Source: Sperchopsis tessellata
Lineage: Eukaryota > Arthropoda > Insecta > Coleoptera > Hydrophilidae
Assembly (NCBI GenBank): GCA_033557685.1
Contig: JAWQRN010000040.1
Location: 1-47,236, forward strand
DNA: 47,236 nt
Direction of reading: 5' to 3'
A model generated the notes under the pieces. The model worked only from the letters and a program-made list of their open reading frames with translations. It had not been told where the DNA came from and made no database searches. The stretch's first letter is position 1. Each line of letters opens with the position of its first letter. Below are positions 20,455 through 32,187 of this stretch, piece by piece. The position numbers and the translations under genes were made by a program.

Positions 20455-23100
20455 CTACCTTTGACATCCAGTAAACATTCGCATTAAACTAAAATCAGTT
20501 TTTAAGATACTTATAACTGAATCTATACTATGAACTGAATTATATGATTTTTCTGATTTTTCAGTTGTTTTATCGCTTATAGCTTCAGATTCGCTGAGTT
20601 TTAATTTATTTTTAGGCATTGATAGTTCTTTTGTAACTTCGACCTCAGGTGGTTTCTTATGGTAAACCATCCAAGGAGAATCACTGTAATTATACGCATC
20701 AGTTTCATAAACTTTTGGAAATGAGCTAAATGTTACAACGGACATGCGCTCGTTACTATGAGCTGGTTTTATTAAAGATTTAGTTTCTGGTGGAAACATT
20801 GATGGTCCTTCAGCAGTTGACTTTTCTCTTATTAATTCAAGGGAGTCTTGGTGAGTACTTAATTTAGAATGCATTTTTTGTACTTCCAAAAATTTTTGTG
20901 ATCCCAAAACATATTCCAAAAAGCTTTTATTCTCCTGCCCTTCGCTTTTTTCTGGTTCTACTATTTCTACTCTGTTATCTGTAGATTCCTCACTCTTAAT
21001 TAGAGATGAAGGGACTAAGGAAGGTTCCGCGCTATCAAACTTCGATTCGAGGCCAAGTGACATTTTGCGTAGTATAACTGAATCCCTAGCCAAGCTCAAT
21101 CGAGAATTTTTCCTTTCAGTTGAATCTGCAATCTCTTCTACAATCGGCAGTAAAGATGTCTCTTCCTGAATTGGAAGGATAACAACATCGGGCTTCATTG
21201 ATAAGTGTCGCAGAATAATTGAATCTCTTGCTAATGTTAATTTAGATTCGGTAGACCCAAAGATCTTAGGTTCATGACTTTCTCTAGTAACAGATTTACA
21301 CTCTACAACCATATTTTTATCTTTACCAGCTTCTTTCTCTTTATTTAACATTTTTGACTGCGAATGAATACTGCTAACCGTGCTAGGCTTTGATATTGAT
21401 ATTACAGATTCCCTATGTTTTGTTAGCGAATCTTTTGCACAAAGTAAACCTAAAGAATCCACTGTGCCGTACTGAACTTTATCCAAAACCTTTTCATCTT
21501 CATGCAATGTTGTACTTATAATAGATCTTATTTTTCTATGAATACCTACGCCTGTGCCGGTACCAATTGATTGCTGATCATCATATTTTCCAAAGCGAAC
21601 GCTTGAATGTGCGGATTGCTGAGATCGTGTTCGTTTCAATTTCCCTTCTTCGCGAAGTGATTCCAAATTTTCAGGCTTCTCCACCTTTTTCTTAAAGATT
21701 CTAATTAAATGTTGTGCGTCCTTATTCCACAGCATATTATCTGCAGAAATCAGTATATTGTCCGATTGAATACCTTTAAAGTCTTCTCGTACACACAAAC
21801 CTTTTTTGTAAAACATTGTAGGTAAGAGATCAGAGGCACTTACTGAGCTGGCACTACTATTTGGTGGATTTACAATGCTTAGTGTTTCAAAATTATCAAC
21901 ATTTTTAGATAATGAAATTGTTTGTGGTAAATTCTGGTCCTTTTTCCATTGCAACAATGTTCGTGCCAAATGCTTTGTACATAATGGATCTACAGCCGCT
22001 AATGCTTGTGCTAATTCCAATGTTAGCATTTTCTCCAAATTAAGTAAAAATTCAGCTTGTTTTGGTGCTGATCTAAGTGCAAAATTAACGAACTTTAGAA
22101 ATTGAGTTAAAATTTTACACATACATTCTTCTCTAAGATTTAATTTTCTTTCTATCAAAACCTTATCTTGAAGCATAATTTTAAGCACATTTTCTCTATT
22201 ATCCATGAGACATTCGAGCTCTTTAAGTCTATTTCTACATTGCTTGTCAATTATCTCTCGTTCTTTTTGACATTTTTTCCTTTCGATGCATAAAACGTAC
22301 ATCATATTTGCAATATTTTTACACTCAAGATTATGCTGTAAAGATTTAAGAGTGTTTTTACATCTACGTTGCTCTTCTTCGAAAGTATAATCGGAAGTAA
22401 TTTTCTCTTGTTTTAAAAGTTTTTCAAAGTTCTCTTGCATTTCTTTCTCCTGATGTTCTAAATCTTCTAGAAACTTCTTAGTTAAACATCTAACGGTTTC
22501 ATCTATAGCTAATTCCAATTTTTCTTGCCATTTCCAATCCTCGTTTTCCGCTTCTACTTCTAACATCTCCTCATATTGTTCTTTTAATTTTTCTTCAAGT
22601 TTATCAAGTTGTTCTCTGAGGTACTTTTCAAATTCTTCGGTTAATTTTCGTATAAGTTCAGTATACATTTCTGCGACTTCTGCTCTAACTTTCTCGGTAA
22701 TCTTTTCAAATCTTATGGCATCCTCCTCTAAAAATGTTTTTTCTAGATTTTCTAACGCATCATGTTTATCTATAGCTATTTCGGTAAAGAATTTAATATC
22801 AACATCTTGTCCAAGGGTCAATATTCCTTCATGAGTTAAAGCCATCATACATTTAGGACTAGGTGGTGGCTTAAGAACAAATACTTCTTCAAGAATATCA
22901 GAAGGGGAAATCCATAGCTCTTCACCTGGGCCCGATAGCCGTGGTTCTAAGCCAATTTGCTCTCTCAAAACATGTGGACATTTATCAAAAAATACATTTG
23001 CAAGAGGTTCACCTAACTCCATTTTAATGTCCGTCATTGTTGGAATTTCTAAAGATTTCATTAATATCTTTCTACGATAATAATTTTTGCTCTTATACAT
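20455..23100 (-). CDS. Uncharacterised 881-residue coiled-coil protein, single exon
   Basis: I do not recognise this gene. It is one uninterrupted frame of 882 codons, far longer than chance at this base composition, ending in tandem TAG TAG. Residues 1-100 are globular and Pro-rich (LKPPPSPKC). Residues about 105-330 are a strongly charged, E/K-rich coiled coil with regular Leu spacing. A Cys- and Leu-rich helical part follows, about 330-410 (FVNFALRSAPKQAEFLLNLE). The C-terminal half is polar and Ser-rich, with an internal repeat: LTLARDSIILRHLSM at about residue 620 and LSLARDSVILRKMSL at about 667. There is no signal peptide or membrane segment. The architecture suggests a structural, perhaps ciliary or cytoskeletal, protein, but that is only inference. 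A spliced 5' exon cannot be excluded. Confidence 0.85.
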   Translation of the reverse strand: MYKSKNYYRRKILMKSLEIPTMTDIKMELGEPLANVFFDKCPHVLREQIGLEPRLSGPGEELWISPSDILEEVFVLKPPPSPKCMMALTHEGILTLGQDVDIKFFTEIAIDKHDALENLEKTFLEEDAIRFEKITEKVRAEVAEMYTELIRKLTEEFEKYLREQLDKLEEKLKEQYEEMLEVEAENEDWKWQEKLELAIDETVRCLTKKFLEDLEHQEKEMQENFEKLLKQEKITSDYTFEEEQRRCKNTLKSLQHNLECKNIANMMYVLCIERKKCQKEREIIDKQCRNRLKELECLMDNRENVLKIMLQDKVLIERKLNLREECMCKILTQFLKFVNFALRSAPKQAEFLLNLEKMLTLELAQALAAVDPLCTKHLARTLLQWKKDQNLPQTISLSKNVDNFETLSIVNPPNSSASSVSASDLLPTMFYKKGLCVREDFKGIQSDNILISADNMLWNKDAQHLIRIFKKKVEKPENLESLREEGKLKRTRSQQSAHSSVRFGKYDDQQSIGTGTGVGIHRKIRSIISTTLHEDEKVLDKVQYGTVDSLGLLCAKDSLTKHRESVISISKPSTVSSIHSQSKMLNKEKEAGKDKNMVVECKSVTRESHEPKIFGSTESKLTLARDSIILRHLSMKPDVVILPIQEETSLLPIVEEIADSTERKNSRLSLARDSVILRKMSLGLESKFDSAEPSLVPSSLIKSEESTDNRVEIVEPEKSEGQENKSFLEYVLGSQKFLEVQKMHSKLSTHQDSLELIREKSTAEGPSMFPPETKSLIKPAHSNERMSVVTFSSFPKVYETDAYNYSDSPWMVYHKKPPEVEVTKELSMPKNKLKLSESEAISDKTTEKSEKSYNSVHSIDSVISILKTDFSLMRMFTGCQR

Positions 23101-23107
23101 TATGAAA

Positions 23108-23359
23108 TTATAAATTTGTTAACTTTAGCGTTAATTTTGATCGAACGATGTCTATTTGACACATCCTCCCAAAATAATATTTTCTTATTCTTTTAATAAT
23201 CCGCGTATACAAGCTGAAGTCGAAAATAGCGATTGCCGAATGACAATTGTTAGGATCTTCTGAAAACCCACCAATGTCATACCATACCATCAATATATTT
23301 AAAACATGGAGCGATGTCTTTATTGGATCCATGCGGTACTTTGGGTGAACCCATTTCAT
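23108..23359 (-). other. 83-codon open frame abutting the 881-residue gene
   Basis: It starts MKWVHPKYRMDPIKTSLHVL and ends seven bases before the ATG of the 881-residue gene. It contains a short hydrophobic stretch (VLNILMVWYDIGG). It could be a small gene, an upstream ORF or exonic sequence of another transcript. I recognise no family, and the length is near what chance gives. Confidence 0.25.
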
Positions 23360-24668
23360 TCATTATTTTTTTAAATTAAGATAATTAGTCCATATATGTA
23401 TTATGGCAAATTATTATTTCAGTACTTAACATATTTTGCTGTAGGTTCTTAACTTAACTTTAAAATTATAGGTGCTTGTAACCACGCAACATTCCAAAAT
23501 ATATAAAATATAACGCAATTTCTCAAATGACGTAATGTGGACACATATACCTGGATACACCATAATTATTTCCGAAGTGCCTCATTCTTGCGTTGTTGGT
23601 GGCCAGGACAAACTGGGATTGCTCCATAAGTTACCATTAATACGAAGACTGAAAATAGCTTTAATAATTTTACAAAGTCAGTTCATCATGAAAAAATAAC
23701 TGAAACTAAAATTAAACTCTTATTTTAAGAACTTTTTTTACTTAGTATATATATATGAAAATAATTGTGTTTAAATTGCTTTCCCTCAATAGTTACATTT
23801 ATCGAGGTGTCACTTTTCTTTGTTTACGATCATATATTATGAACTTATGTAGCATGTGCATATTTTGCGCTTCTTTAAATCACCCTTCAATATTGATATT
23901 TATATTATTTTAGGTATTAGACGTCTGGTTTCAAAGATAATATCAATTTTATAATCAATAAACCAATGGCGGGCAGGCTATACATGGTGTAACCGGTGTT
24001 TTAGCCAACATTGCTCAATGAAGTTTTTTCCCTGCATTTTCGATATTTATTATATATAGTTATTTATTTATCCTAGCATATGATTTTAAGTGTGAATTGT
24101 ATTTTTTTATACACATAGTTGTGCATACCTAATGTTTCCCATTTTTATAAATGTTTAATTAATTTATAAATGTATTAAGGTGTTTTTTATTTACTATGTA
24201 CAGACCTGAAAATGACATTCAATATTCGTTGCTGTTGTTATTGTATATTTGTTTATTTAGAGTCAGCCTATTTCCGCTGCTATGGCCAATCACCGACGCT
24301 AGGGATTAAGTTGCCACACCTGTGAATTTTGCCGCAACCAGTGTTCCAACTTGAATTGAGATCTATTACGTGCACATAGTCTTCATTTTCCTACAATACA
24401 TGGGACCCACAGTTTTCCGTCCTCTCTACCTGATTATCTAAAACTGAGAGGCAACTAATTTACACAATATATTGGCTACTGTCTATTAACTGATGTCAAA
24501 ATATGTTTATAGAAAAATATCAAAATAATTAGTTATTGTTTTAGAGGTATATAAGACAAAAAATATTATTTATGTTTTATATAAATGTATAGACAAAATA
24601 TCAAAATAAATAGCTTGACGTTGGTTGTCTCCATTACTTTGAATGAATAACATAAAGTTGCATGCTTT
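23360..24668. other. Intergenic interval upstream of the 881-residue gene
   Basis: AT-rich on both strands, without a convincing frame. The part at 24250-24450 is less AT-rich, but I recognise no motif in it. Confidence 0.4.
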
Positions 24669-24677
24669 TAAAGAACA

Positions 24678-24888
24678 TTTTTTTTTTAATCAATTAATGA
24701 CTGTAGCCGTTAGGCCATTGCCAACAACTAAATGTTGTAAACCAATTCTAATCAATTTTATCGAATTTACTGCAAGCCCCTGAGATTTTACTTAATAAAA
24801 TTCTCCTGGGAGGAGAATCGAACCCGGGCAACCTCGGAGTCACATAGCTAACGCGCCAACGCTCTTACCTATATGGCTACCGAGGCGC
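24678..24888 (-). mobile_element. tRNA-derived SINE with perfect target-site duplication
   Basis: On the minus strand a tRNA-like head starts at 24888. The A-box-like TAGCCATATAGG and the B-box GGTTCGATTC are both present with tRNA spacing. An unrelated body of about 120 bp follows and ends in a run of ten A (T at 24678-24687 on the plus strand). The 9-bp duplication TAAAGAACA flanks it exactly, at 24669-24677 and 24889-24897. Length is 211 bp. RNA polymerase III would transcribe the intact element, and mobilisation would depend on a LINE. It is a well-preserved insertion. Confidence 0.85.
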
Positions 24889-24899
24889 TAAAGAACAAG

Positions 24900-25195
24900 G
24901 TATAGACGATTATAGGCTGGTCATAATGATATGACATCCAGATTAGGTAAGGATATTAATGTTACACCAAAATGTGCCAATAGTAAAAGCCAATAAATAC
25001 TTAATACTAAAATATCATATCCTGTTCGCATTTTATACATGTAAATTTCACGTAAATGTTTATATGCTTTGTGGTATTTTAAAGTTTAATGTAACATCTG
25101 TAGCACCAACTCAAATTGCCTCAAAATTATTACCTAATGGCCATAGCCGTTTTCAAATTTTATCTATATACTTAAAATAGGGGGCGGTTTCGAGT
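24900..25195. other. AT-rich spacer between SINE and gypsy copy E
   Basis: No recognisable gene; the open plus-strand frame at 24959-25180 is low-complexity and not supported by any motif. Confidence 0.4.
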
Positions 25196-25199
25196 AGGA

Positions 25200-27200
25200 C
25201 TTTTACTAAAGAGATTTGAATAATCTAATCGGTGAAATTCCATTCTGGGAGGTAGTCCTCCATTGTTTCTGCGAGATCGGCGGCGATACTGTCCATGTCC
25301 TTATGGAGGGGCTCAGGCCATACCTCATGTATGGGCAAAGTTTTCAGTGCCAACGGGGGGGAAGTAAAACTTTCAGTCTGCCGTTAGTATCTATGAAGCT
25401 GAAGAAATTCCATATTGGTCCATCGTCGAAACAAGATATTGAGGCTTCTAGGTGAGCTAACTCGTCAGGGGGTTTTAGCTCATTCCTCTGCAAGATGAGA
25501 CGGATCCTTCCGCTCGTATATTTGTGCAGTACCCTTCGGCCTCACTGCAAAGACGTGCTGCTTCCAGGGTTGGAGCTGGTTAGGTTGCGGTACTAGCGGC
25601 TGTTTGGTGGAATACGGAGATAAGCCGGCTAGGTTACCGAAAAGAGATTCCACTGACCTACTCGACTAAACATAAGTCGGCTGGTTTAGGACAGATGATG
25701 GTGGGTGGACGGATCATCCTCTTAGATATTTCCTGCTGAACTGACTCCCCAACAAGAGCTTTTCTTGCCCTGATAAAGGCGACGCCTATCGGTCCCTCTT
25801 TAGTTAAGGCCCAGAAGTAGCCAGTCGGTTGGTGCATAGTTTTCTACAACAGAGACAATATCATAGGTTTTTTAAGCTGGTTTTGTGACTTTAATATGCA
25901 CGTGGCTTAACACAGGACCTAACAAGTTCCGCAACTCGAAGACAACCGGCGAGATTCACGGTATAGGTACCCAAAAATATATGAGACTAGCTTCGCGGCA
26001 AAGCCCTTGCGGCCGAGAATAACGTATTTTTCATATTACCGAATTCCCGCGATGACATCGCCAATTCCTTCTACGCAGATTATAGTAATGCCCTCAGATT
26101 ATAACAGTTCGGTCGAGGTTTGCCCTTACTAAGCGAATACTTCTACTATGAGTATTAATTGAGAGCATGAGGTTGGGCAGCTTCTGACTCCACTCTTAAT
26201 GATTATTCTCACATAACTGGGTGTTTATGGATTAGTTAATTACACTATGTTGACCTGGGGGATATACGTCGGTGTAGACAGTATTGTATGCTGAGGTCAT
26301 TCAGAATCTCAAGAAAGATATCCCCCCCTGACTCATAATGCGAGTGGTAGCACTTTGAAGGAGGTGAAACTACACCCATTTAATGAAACGGTCAAGAAAT
26401 GCCGCTATATATTAGTTTCTCTTCTTTTACAGTATAAATGGACCTACGATGCTTAACACTTCCCGGTGTTACCGGATGGAGTTGGGCTACGTGCTTAGTG
26501 ATATCGCGAAAAATGTCGAGCCAATACTATTACTGGGCGGTGCGGGCCACTGATTTGGCGATTCCTGGTGTGTGATCGGCCGTTGGGGCTTTAAGGTTCT
26601 CGCAAAGTACATTCTGTCAGGCTGGTGTCAGAATACACTGGTTCCACGAATCGATCAGTACCCCTTCGGTCAGATCGGAGGGGTCAAAAAATAGCGGAAT
26701 AGGGTTTCACCCCGAACTTAATAATCTCGAAATAATTTGGGGTTTCGTTCTACCTATTAAGTAACGGTAGTGATCTGGGCAGGGCACTCAATGACGGTTA
26801 TTTCTTGTCCTGATGCGATCGGATCTCGGGATAAGGCATCAACTTCTCCATATAGGACTGCTATCCGGTACTTTACATCAAATTGGTATTTTTGCAACGC
26901 CATTTTCCAACGGACAATTCTACCGGTCTTACTATTTATAAAACCATCGGAGAGGAGCGTGATCCGTTAAAACAAGAAAACGATACCCTTTTAAGTAGGG
27001 GCGCATCTTCTCTATCCCCTATAGAATAGAGACGCATTCTAATTCGGCTGTGGTTAGAGATCGGCTATCTTAGGCTTCGATGTAGACCCCTCCAATGTCG
27101 TCGGCTTTTTCCAAGGCGTCACCCAAGCCCTTGTTGGATGCGTCGATTTTCCAGGAAGGATGCTTCGGGTAAGCTTGTCTTCAGCTTACTGAAGATTTCC
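25200..27200 (-). pseudogene. Ty3/gypsy copy E: RNase H and integrase remnants
   Basis: On the minus strand the RT thumb and RNase H start near 27190 (EEIFSKLKTSLPEASFL). They continue as DALEKADDIGGVYIEA, SLTTAELECVSIL, EKMRPYLKGYRFLVLTDHAPLRWFY, with the TDH motif at about 26955-26940, and KYQFDVKYR with VDALSRDPIASGQEITV near 26890-26790. The integrase zinc-binding region follows at about 26600-26450 (HTPGIAKSVARTAQ, LDIFRDITKHV). Below about 26300 the sequence is less AT-rich than its surroundings and probably contains the integrase core and C-terminus, but stops and shifts prevent a firm reading. No LTR was identified. It is distinct in sequence from copies A-D. Confidence 0.75.
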
Positions 27201-27229
27201 TCCTGTTCTTAGGACAATTTGTTTCTACT

Positions 27230-27480
27230 TGTTTCTTTCTTGAGGCGGCAGTTAAGTAGGGCAGCGATTTGGAAGTCCTCTATATGGATTAGAAGTCTAA
27301 CTAGGCTCAGGGATGTTAAAATAGGATGATGATACAGAAGTAGAAGTGGGCAAGACATCTTGGAAGGCGAACAGACCATCGATGGCCAGAAGAATAAACC
27401 TTGTGGGAACCGAGACACAAAGCTAAAGGCCTCCCCAAGTTTCTTTCACTCGCCATGGTTGTCCGTTCTTCTCATTCACG
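27230..27480 (+). pseudogene. RTE-type LINE 3' end, plus strand
   Basis: This stretch is similar to the reverse complement of 28480-28670, sharing CATCTTGGAAGG and ACCTTGTGGGAA blocks and the arrangement around CTCAGGGATGTT. The translated words match the C-terminal tail of RTE-like reverse transcriptases (the DVI...GR...D region). It is a short 5'-truncated copy pointing toward the minus-strand copy. Confidence 0.6.
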
Positions 27481-27556
27481 TGACTCCCAAACAACTTTTG
27501 ATTTCTATATCTCACTTGTCATTGAGTCTTCGTATTAACCTTACGCTCCTACAAGA

Positions 27557-28060
27557 TTAATTTATTTGACCATCGACGATCTGTTCGCCTTCCAAGATGT
27601 TATGTTCAGCATTCTGTATAGTATGGTAAATATGGTCATATAATGCACTGCGATGTGAACCACACCAAACGATATCCTTCAAATCATGAATTCCTTGCCG
27701 AATAACCGTATATGGATGATTTTCAGACCAAATTCTATAGTTGTGAGTATTACCATAACACAACCATTCAATTGAAAATGTGCTTCGTCGGTTCATAAAA
27801 CGTTATCCAACCTTTGCGGATTAATCTCGATTTCTGCCAAGAGCGACATCAATCCTTATTGGTTTATCAATTTCTTTAATTTCAAATAAAACTTGCGATT
27901 TATAGGAATACTTTTCTAGGATGTTTCTAAGAATTTGCAAACCGTTGTGTAACTCATCTGAAGACGTTTTGTATCTTAAGTAGCATACATATTCCGAAAG
28001 TATTAATATTTGTTCTTTCTTCAGTCTGAAGTAAATCTTCAGCATCATTCGTATCATTAG
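27557..28060 (-). pseudogene. Tc1/mariner-superfamily DDE transposase fragment
   Basis: On the minus strand a frame reads YKSQVLFEIKEIDKPIRIDV (about 27895-27840). A neighbouring frame then gives the region around the first catalytic Asp in damaged form (RRSTFSIEWLCYGN) and NYRIWSENHPYTVI, followed by DIVWCG. The order DEAHF...NGYVN...RIW...NP...VWCG is typical of Tc1/mariner/IS630-type transposases that are common in insects. Frameshifts and stops break it, and the third catalytic residue is not seen. About 40 bp at 27560-27600 belong to a third copy of the RTE 3' end. Confidence 0.65.
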
Positions 28061-28480
28061 CTACTTTAGGCCTTTTACATATTTTTTCATCAGTAGCACA
28101 ATCAGTTTTTTTTCAAATTTATCGATTAACTTACTGTAAGTATATAAACTACATGGGTCAACTCTTAAGTTATTTTATGTTCTAAATTTTCATATACCTT
28201 TTGTTAAACTTCTTTCTCATTCCTAATAATACTAAATAAGACCGACTCTAACTTATATAGTTAAATTCATTTTAATACAGCAAATTATGAATGATTTAAA
28301 AATTCAATAAGCAAAAAAATGCTGAAAGATTATCAACAAACCTATTGTCATGGTAACTAAATAATGTAATCGATGAACAAACCGCATTGCTTAACAAATA
28401 CAAATGTATTTTTCATTTACTTATCCGTTGAGTGCTTAAATAGTTATGGCTATTTCAAAATGTAACTTTCTTTCTCATTT
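28060..28480. other. AT-rich interval between transposase fragment and RTE end
   Basis: No motif or frame recognised. Confidence 0.4.
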
Positions 28481-29650
28481 TTTAGTTCCACCTGCCATTG
28501 ACTCTTGGTTTTATGTTGCGCATCGATTCCCACAAGGTTAATTCCTGTGACCATTGATGGTCTGGTCACCTTCCAAGATGTTCAACCCATTTCTACTTCT
28601 GCATCTTCACCGTATCTATAACATCCCTGACCCTAGTTTGAATTCTTGTCCATAAAAAGGGTTTTCGGCAATGGATTCTCAAGCTCATATATTTCTTAAT
28701 ATTTTTTTGAGTTGTTTGTAGCTTCTGAATGCGAGAGGTCCCAAACCTCGAGGTCTCAGTAATATACGTTAGCGCAGGCAAAATACACTGATCGAAGACT
28801 TAAACGGACAGTTGTACTACATGTAAGTTTTTTTCTTTGCGCTTTCTCCAAAGAAATATAACCATCCATCCTTATGCGTTGATCTAAATTCTATAAGTAC
28901 ACCCTTAATGTACAAGTTGGAATAACCACTTCATTCAGCATCACTTTCGTTTTATTAAGATTCATTCTTAGGTCTACATTTCTACTTTCAGAATCTAAAT
29001 CAATTATTTAAACTTGGAGCCCTTCTCTAGTGTACAAAATCATATCATCTTCAAATCTTAAAAGGTTAAATACTGGGAACGCATACTATAGAGCTGCACT
29101 AAATAACTTCGGTGATGTGGTATTTCCTTTTCTAATACATTTATTAATATCAAACAGTACCGTTCCTTTTTCATAGATGTATTAATAAGCTCTATATAAG
29201 TGGATGAAATTCCATTTTAGGTCAAAGCTTTTATCACTGTTGATGTCTTAATGGATTCAAACGTTTTCTCGTGTCTACGAAAGCACAGCATAGTTGCAGG
29301 TTAAACTCGTTGCATCTAGATTTAATTTCAATTGAATTTGATCAATAGTGATATAGCCTTTACAGTTATGTCTTTTCTTTGGGTTGGTATTAATCTAGTT
29401 GATCTGTAAGACGTTTCATAATTATTTTGGTAAGGAGCTTATAAACCACAGATGTGAGACTGATTCCTTATGTGGTATCTTTTCTGTGGATCAGAATAAT
29501 TATTAATTCTTCCAAAATGTAGGTATTAGTTTTTTTCTAGGTATGACGTATACAAGTTTGCCAGAACTTTATATATATATTTTCTCAAGCGTCCCCTCTG
29601 TATGCGTTTCTACTCTTCATAGATTTCAAACCATGCGAAACTTCTGAAGA
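28480..29650 (-). pseudogene. RTE-type LINE, RT and C-terminal part
   Basis: On the minus strand, RT words occur in order: IPTFWKN (about 29525), YIYEKGTVLFD and a GNTTSPKLFSAAL relic of motif B (about 29180-29090), then LLRFEDDMILYTREG at about 29070-29030, which is the catalytic motif with the first residues FEDD rather than FADD. The thumb and tail follow (VFDQCILPALTYITETSRFG at about 28790-28735, RIQTRVRDVI at about 28640-28610). The tail ends near 28480. Many stops break it. It is an inactive fragment lacking the endonuclease. Confidence 0.75.
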
Positions 29651-31539
29651 TAATCTTGGGGAAACTTTTATATGGATACGAATGTGTTTCTTTTTTCAAT
29701 GTGGAAATATATGTTCAAATTGTTTAACCTAACAAAAAGAAACCACTTACAATAGTATAGTGTAACTATGAAGTCATACAAACTAAGGAAATACATAAGG
29801 GTATGGAGAAACAATACATCTTTCAAGGCGACTTAAAAATATTGCGCTGCAACGAATATTGTTTATTTACATATTCGACCTCATGGCGCCATTATTTAAC
29901 AGACCAAAATCCAACCAGCTACCAGTACAGCGTGAGTGTAGGTATTATAGCCACATGAAAACATTGACTTGGCTGGCTATTACAAAAAAAATAAGAAGGG
30001 AACCTACTAAATTACGGGAAGGGTTCAATAAAGAAATTTAATTCGAGGGCTATCTATGTAAAGCATGGAATTAATTCTAGTAGAACATTATTTAACATTA
30101 TTCAATTATACTTAAAGACGAAAACACATTATTCAATCAATCAAATCATACCATCCCCTTAAACAGAAGCTTAGCTACATAAGAGGTATGGGGAACCGCA
30201 TATTAAGAATTGCACACCACACTCTATGAAATAAAAATCTTTAAAGACTTTCCAGCATTTTACTCCTGAAGGGTTACCTCCCTCTACTTCTCTTAAAAAT
30301 GGTATTTACTACTGACGACAGATTTTCATTCCAGATCTTATAACACCACAATCTGAAAATCCATCTAATTCTGACTTAGCCGTATTCTCGTATTGTCCCT
30401 ATAAGTATATAGTTAAATGAATAGACAATGATGTTAAAATACACATTAAAGAAGAGTTGGAAAATTAAAGTAACCTTCAAGTTCTTCTCAAAATGACTGT
30501 CAAATAACCTGTAATATATATTCTCAAATACTACATAAAGATGTAAAAAACATATATCTTATAAATGCAAATACTAAAACGAGAAAATATAATGAAGGTT
30601 ATATTAAATTTGTTTTTAGGTGATAATAGTAGTTTCTATATTATCGTTTCACTTAAAAACAAAGCGTGAAAATTATACCAGAAAACCCAATGATTTTTGT
30701 ATGCAAAAATTAAAACAACTTATAGAATCAGTAATTGATATAGTTTTATCAATTATGACAATAAAAAACACTCATTTTCCACCCTGATTTTAAATTTTTC
30801 TTTAGAAATATTGTATACTATAGGCAGTATAAGTAGCAAAAATGCAGAAAATACAATATTTAACTTATTTGTTTTGCTATTTTATTTGACAACAATTATT
30901 ACATATACGTTATCTTGCAGGAACTTCTAACCCTTCCTTAACCTTTCAAATTAACGTAGTGCGTATCAATCCCGTGGTGCATAGCGTGCTCGTAATGCAT
31001 AGGAACAATTATTACAAAGAAATTGCCACATGTTTATATTACAAATTAAAAATGCCTTCTTAGGAAATTTTTCATTACTCTATTAGCTTCAGAAAATAGG
31101 AAATTCGATGTTTTGTGGATAATCATGATTATCTATTAGCTTCCTATAATACCCAAGAATATAATAATATCAAAAAGTTTTATATACAACTTGAAATAAA
31201 AACAGGTCTTTAAAGTACTGTTTCCGAGCTAAGAAAGGAATTAATTGTTTCTTTGCTGTTCATGATTTTCGTCTCAGTGGATATATAGTATACCAAAAAT
31301 GGCTTCATTTGTCAGTTTATCATTACAAGCCGCAAATTAAAAAAGGTTTACTATTCTAGATCGAGTGGAAAACGTGAAAAATATATGGGACGAATATATT
31401 AATAGCAGTGTTTTAATACTTTACACTCATTTGTAGCCGAAAATGAACTGACTTTGAACCAAGTTATTAACAAAATATTAAAATCATCTTAATTTCCTAT
31501 GGATTACTTTTAGAGAATACGTTCCATAGATATCAAAAA
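29651..31539. other. AT-rich interval, nothing recognised
   Basis: About 1.9 kb of low-complexity AT-rich sequence with no frame over 60 codons that resembles a protein family. Confidence 0.4.
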
Positions 31540-31880
31540 ATCTGGACTGGATTCGTAATCCATTGGATGAGCCTTATGTGGCAATGGGTGATGACCTAAC
31601 ATCGACTGAAAAAAGAAACACTTTTCGACATTTGAACTTCAAACGGTAATAAAATTGTTTTGTTTATTTTTGAGTTGCACTAGAGTATCCATCGCCTAAC
31701 GAAAAAGCTGTTCTTCAGGTCTTTTTAACTGCCTATATATGTGAGAGAGCTTCTTCGACTTACACATCGTTGCAGTCCAAGTACGAGAACAAACTTGATG
31801 GACCCAGATTTAAGACTGTTACCATCCGTCAAACCAAATATTGCTACACTTTATTCACTACACAAGCCCAAAAATCATGA
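31540..31880 (+). pseudogene. hAT-type transposase fragment (ZBED5/SCAND3-like)
   Basis: The plus strand reads DWIRNPLDEPYVAMGDDLTS and STEKR, then after an AT-rich gap SEKAVLQVFLTAYICERASS, STYTSLQSKYENKLDG. These match the C-terminal end of domesticated-looking hAT transposases of the ZBED5/SCAND3/GTF2IRD2 type, including the dimerisation segment (Y.CE..FS....K...R). The middle is missing or degenerate and there is no start or catalytic core here. Confidence 0.7.
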
Positions 31881-31889
31881 CAATGTTAT

Positions 31890-32151
31890 TATTTATTTTG
31901 ATTTGTGTAACTGTTAATAATCGTACGTTATAATATAAAGTAATATGTTAAATAACTTTACTTTTTATGCTATTTTTTATTCTCCAAAACCTTTGTTAAA
32001 GTAGGAACTTTATGATACATTATAATGGTTATTATTTTAGAAGTGTAAATAAATAACAAAAGTACAAAACTATTATACAGGATGTTACAAATTGATAGTA
32101 AAAACTTTAAGGGGGAAATTAGATATAAGATAAGGCCGATTTAACGCAAAA

Positions 32152-32187
<36 letters not shown>

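Noticed and set aside
24801..24888. A genuine tRNA gene on the minus strand
   Set aside because: The A and B boxes are tRNA-like, but the acceptor ends do not pair. The sequence continues into a body with an A tail and is flanked by target duplications, so it is a SINE head.
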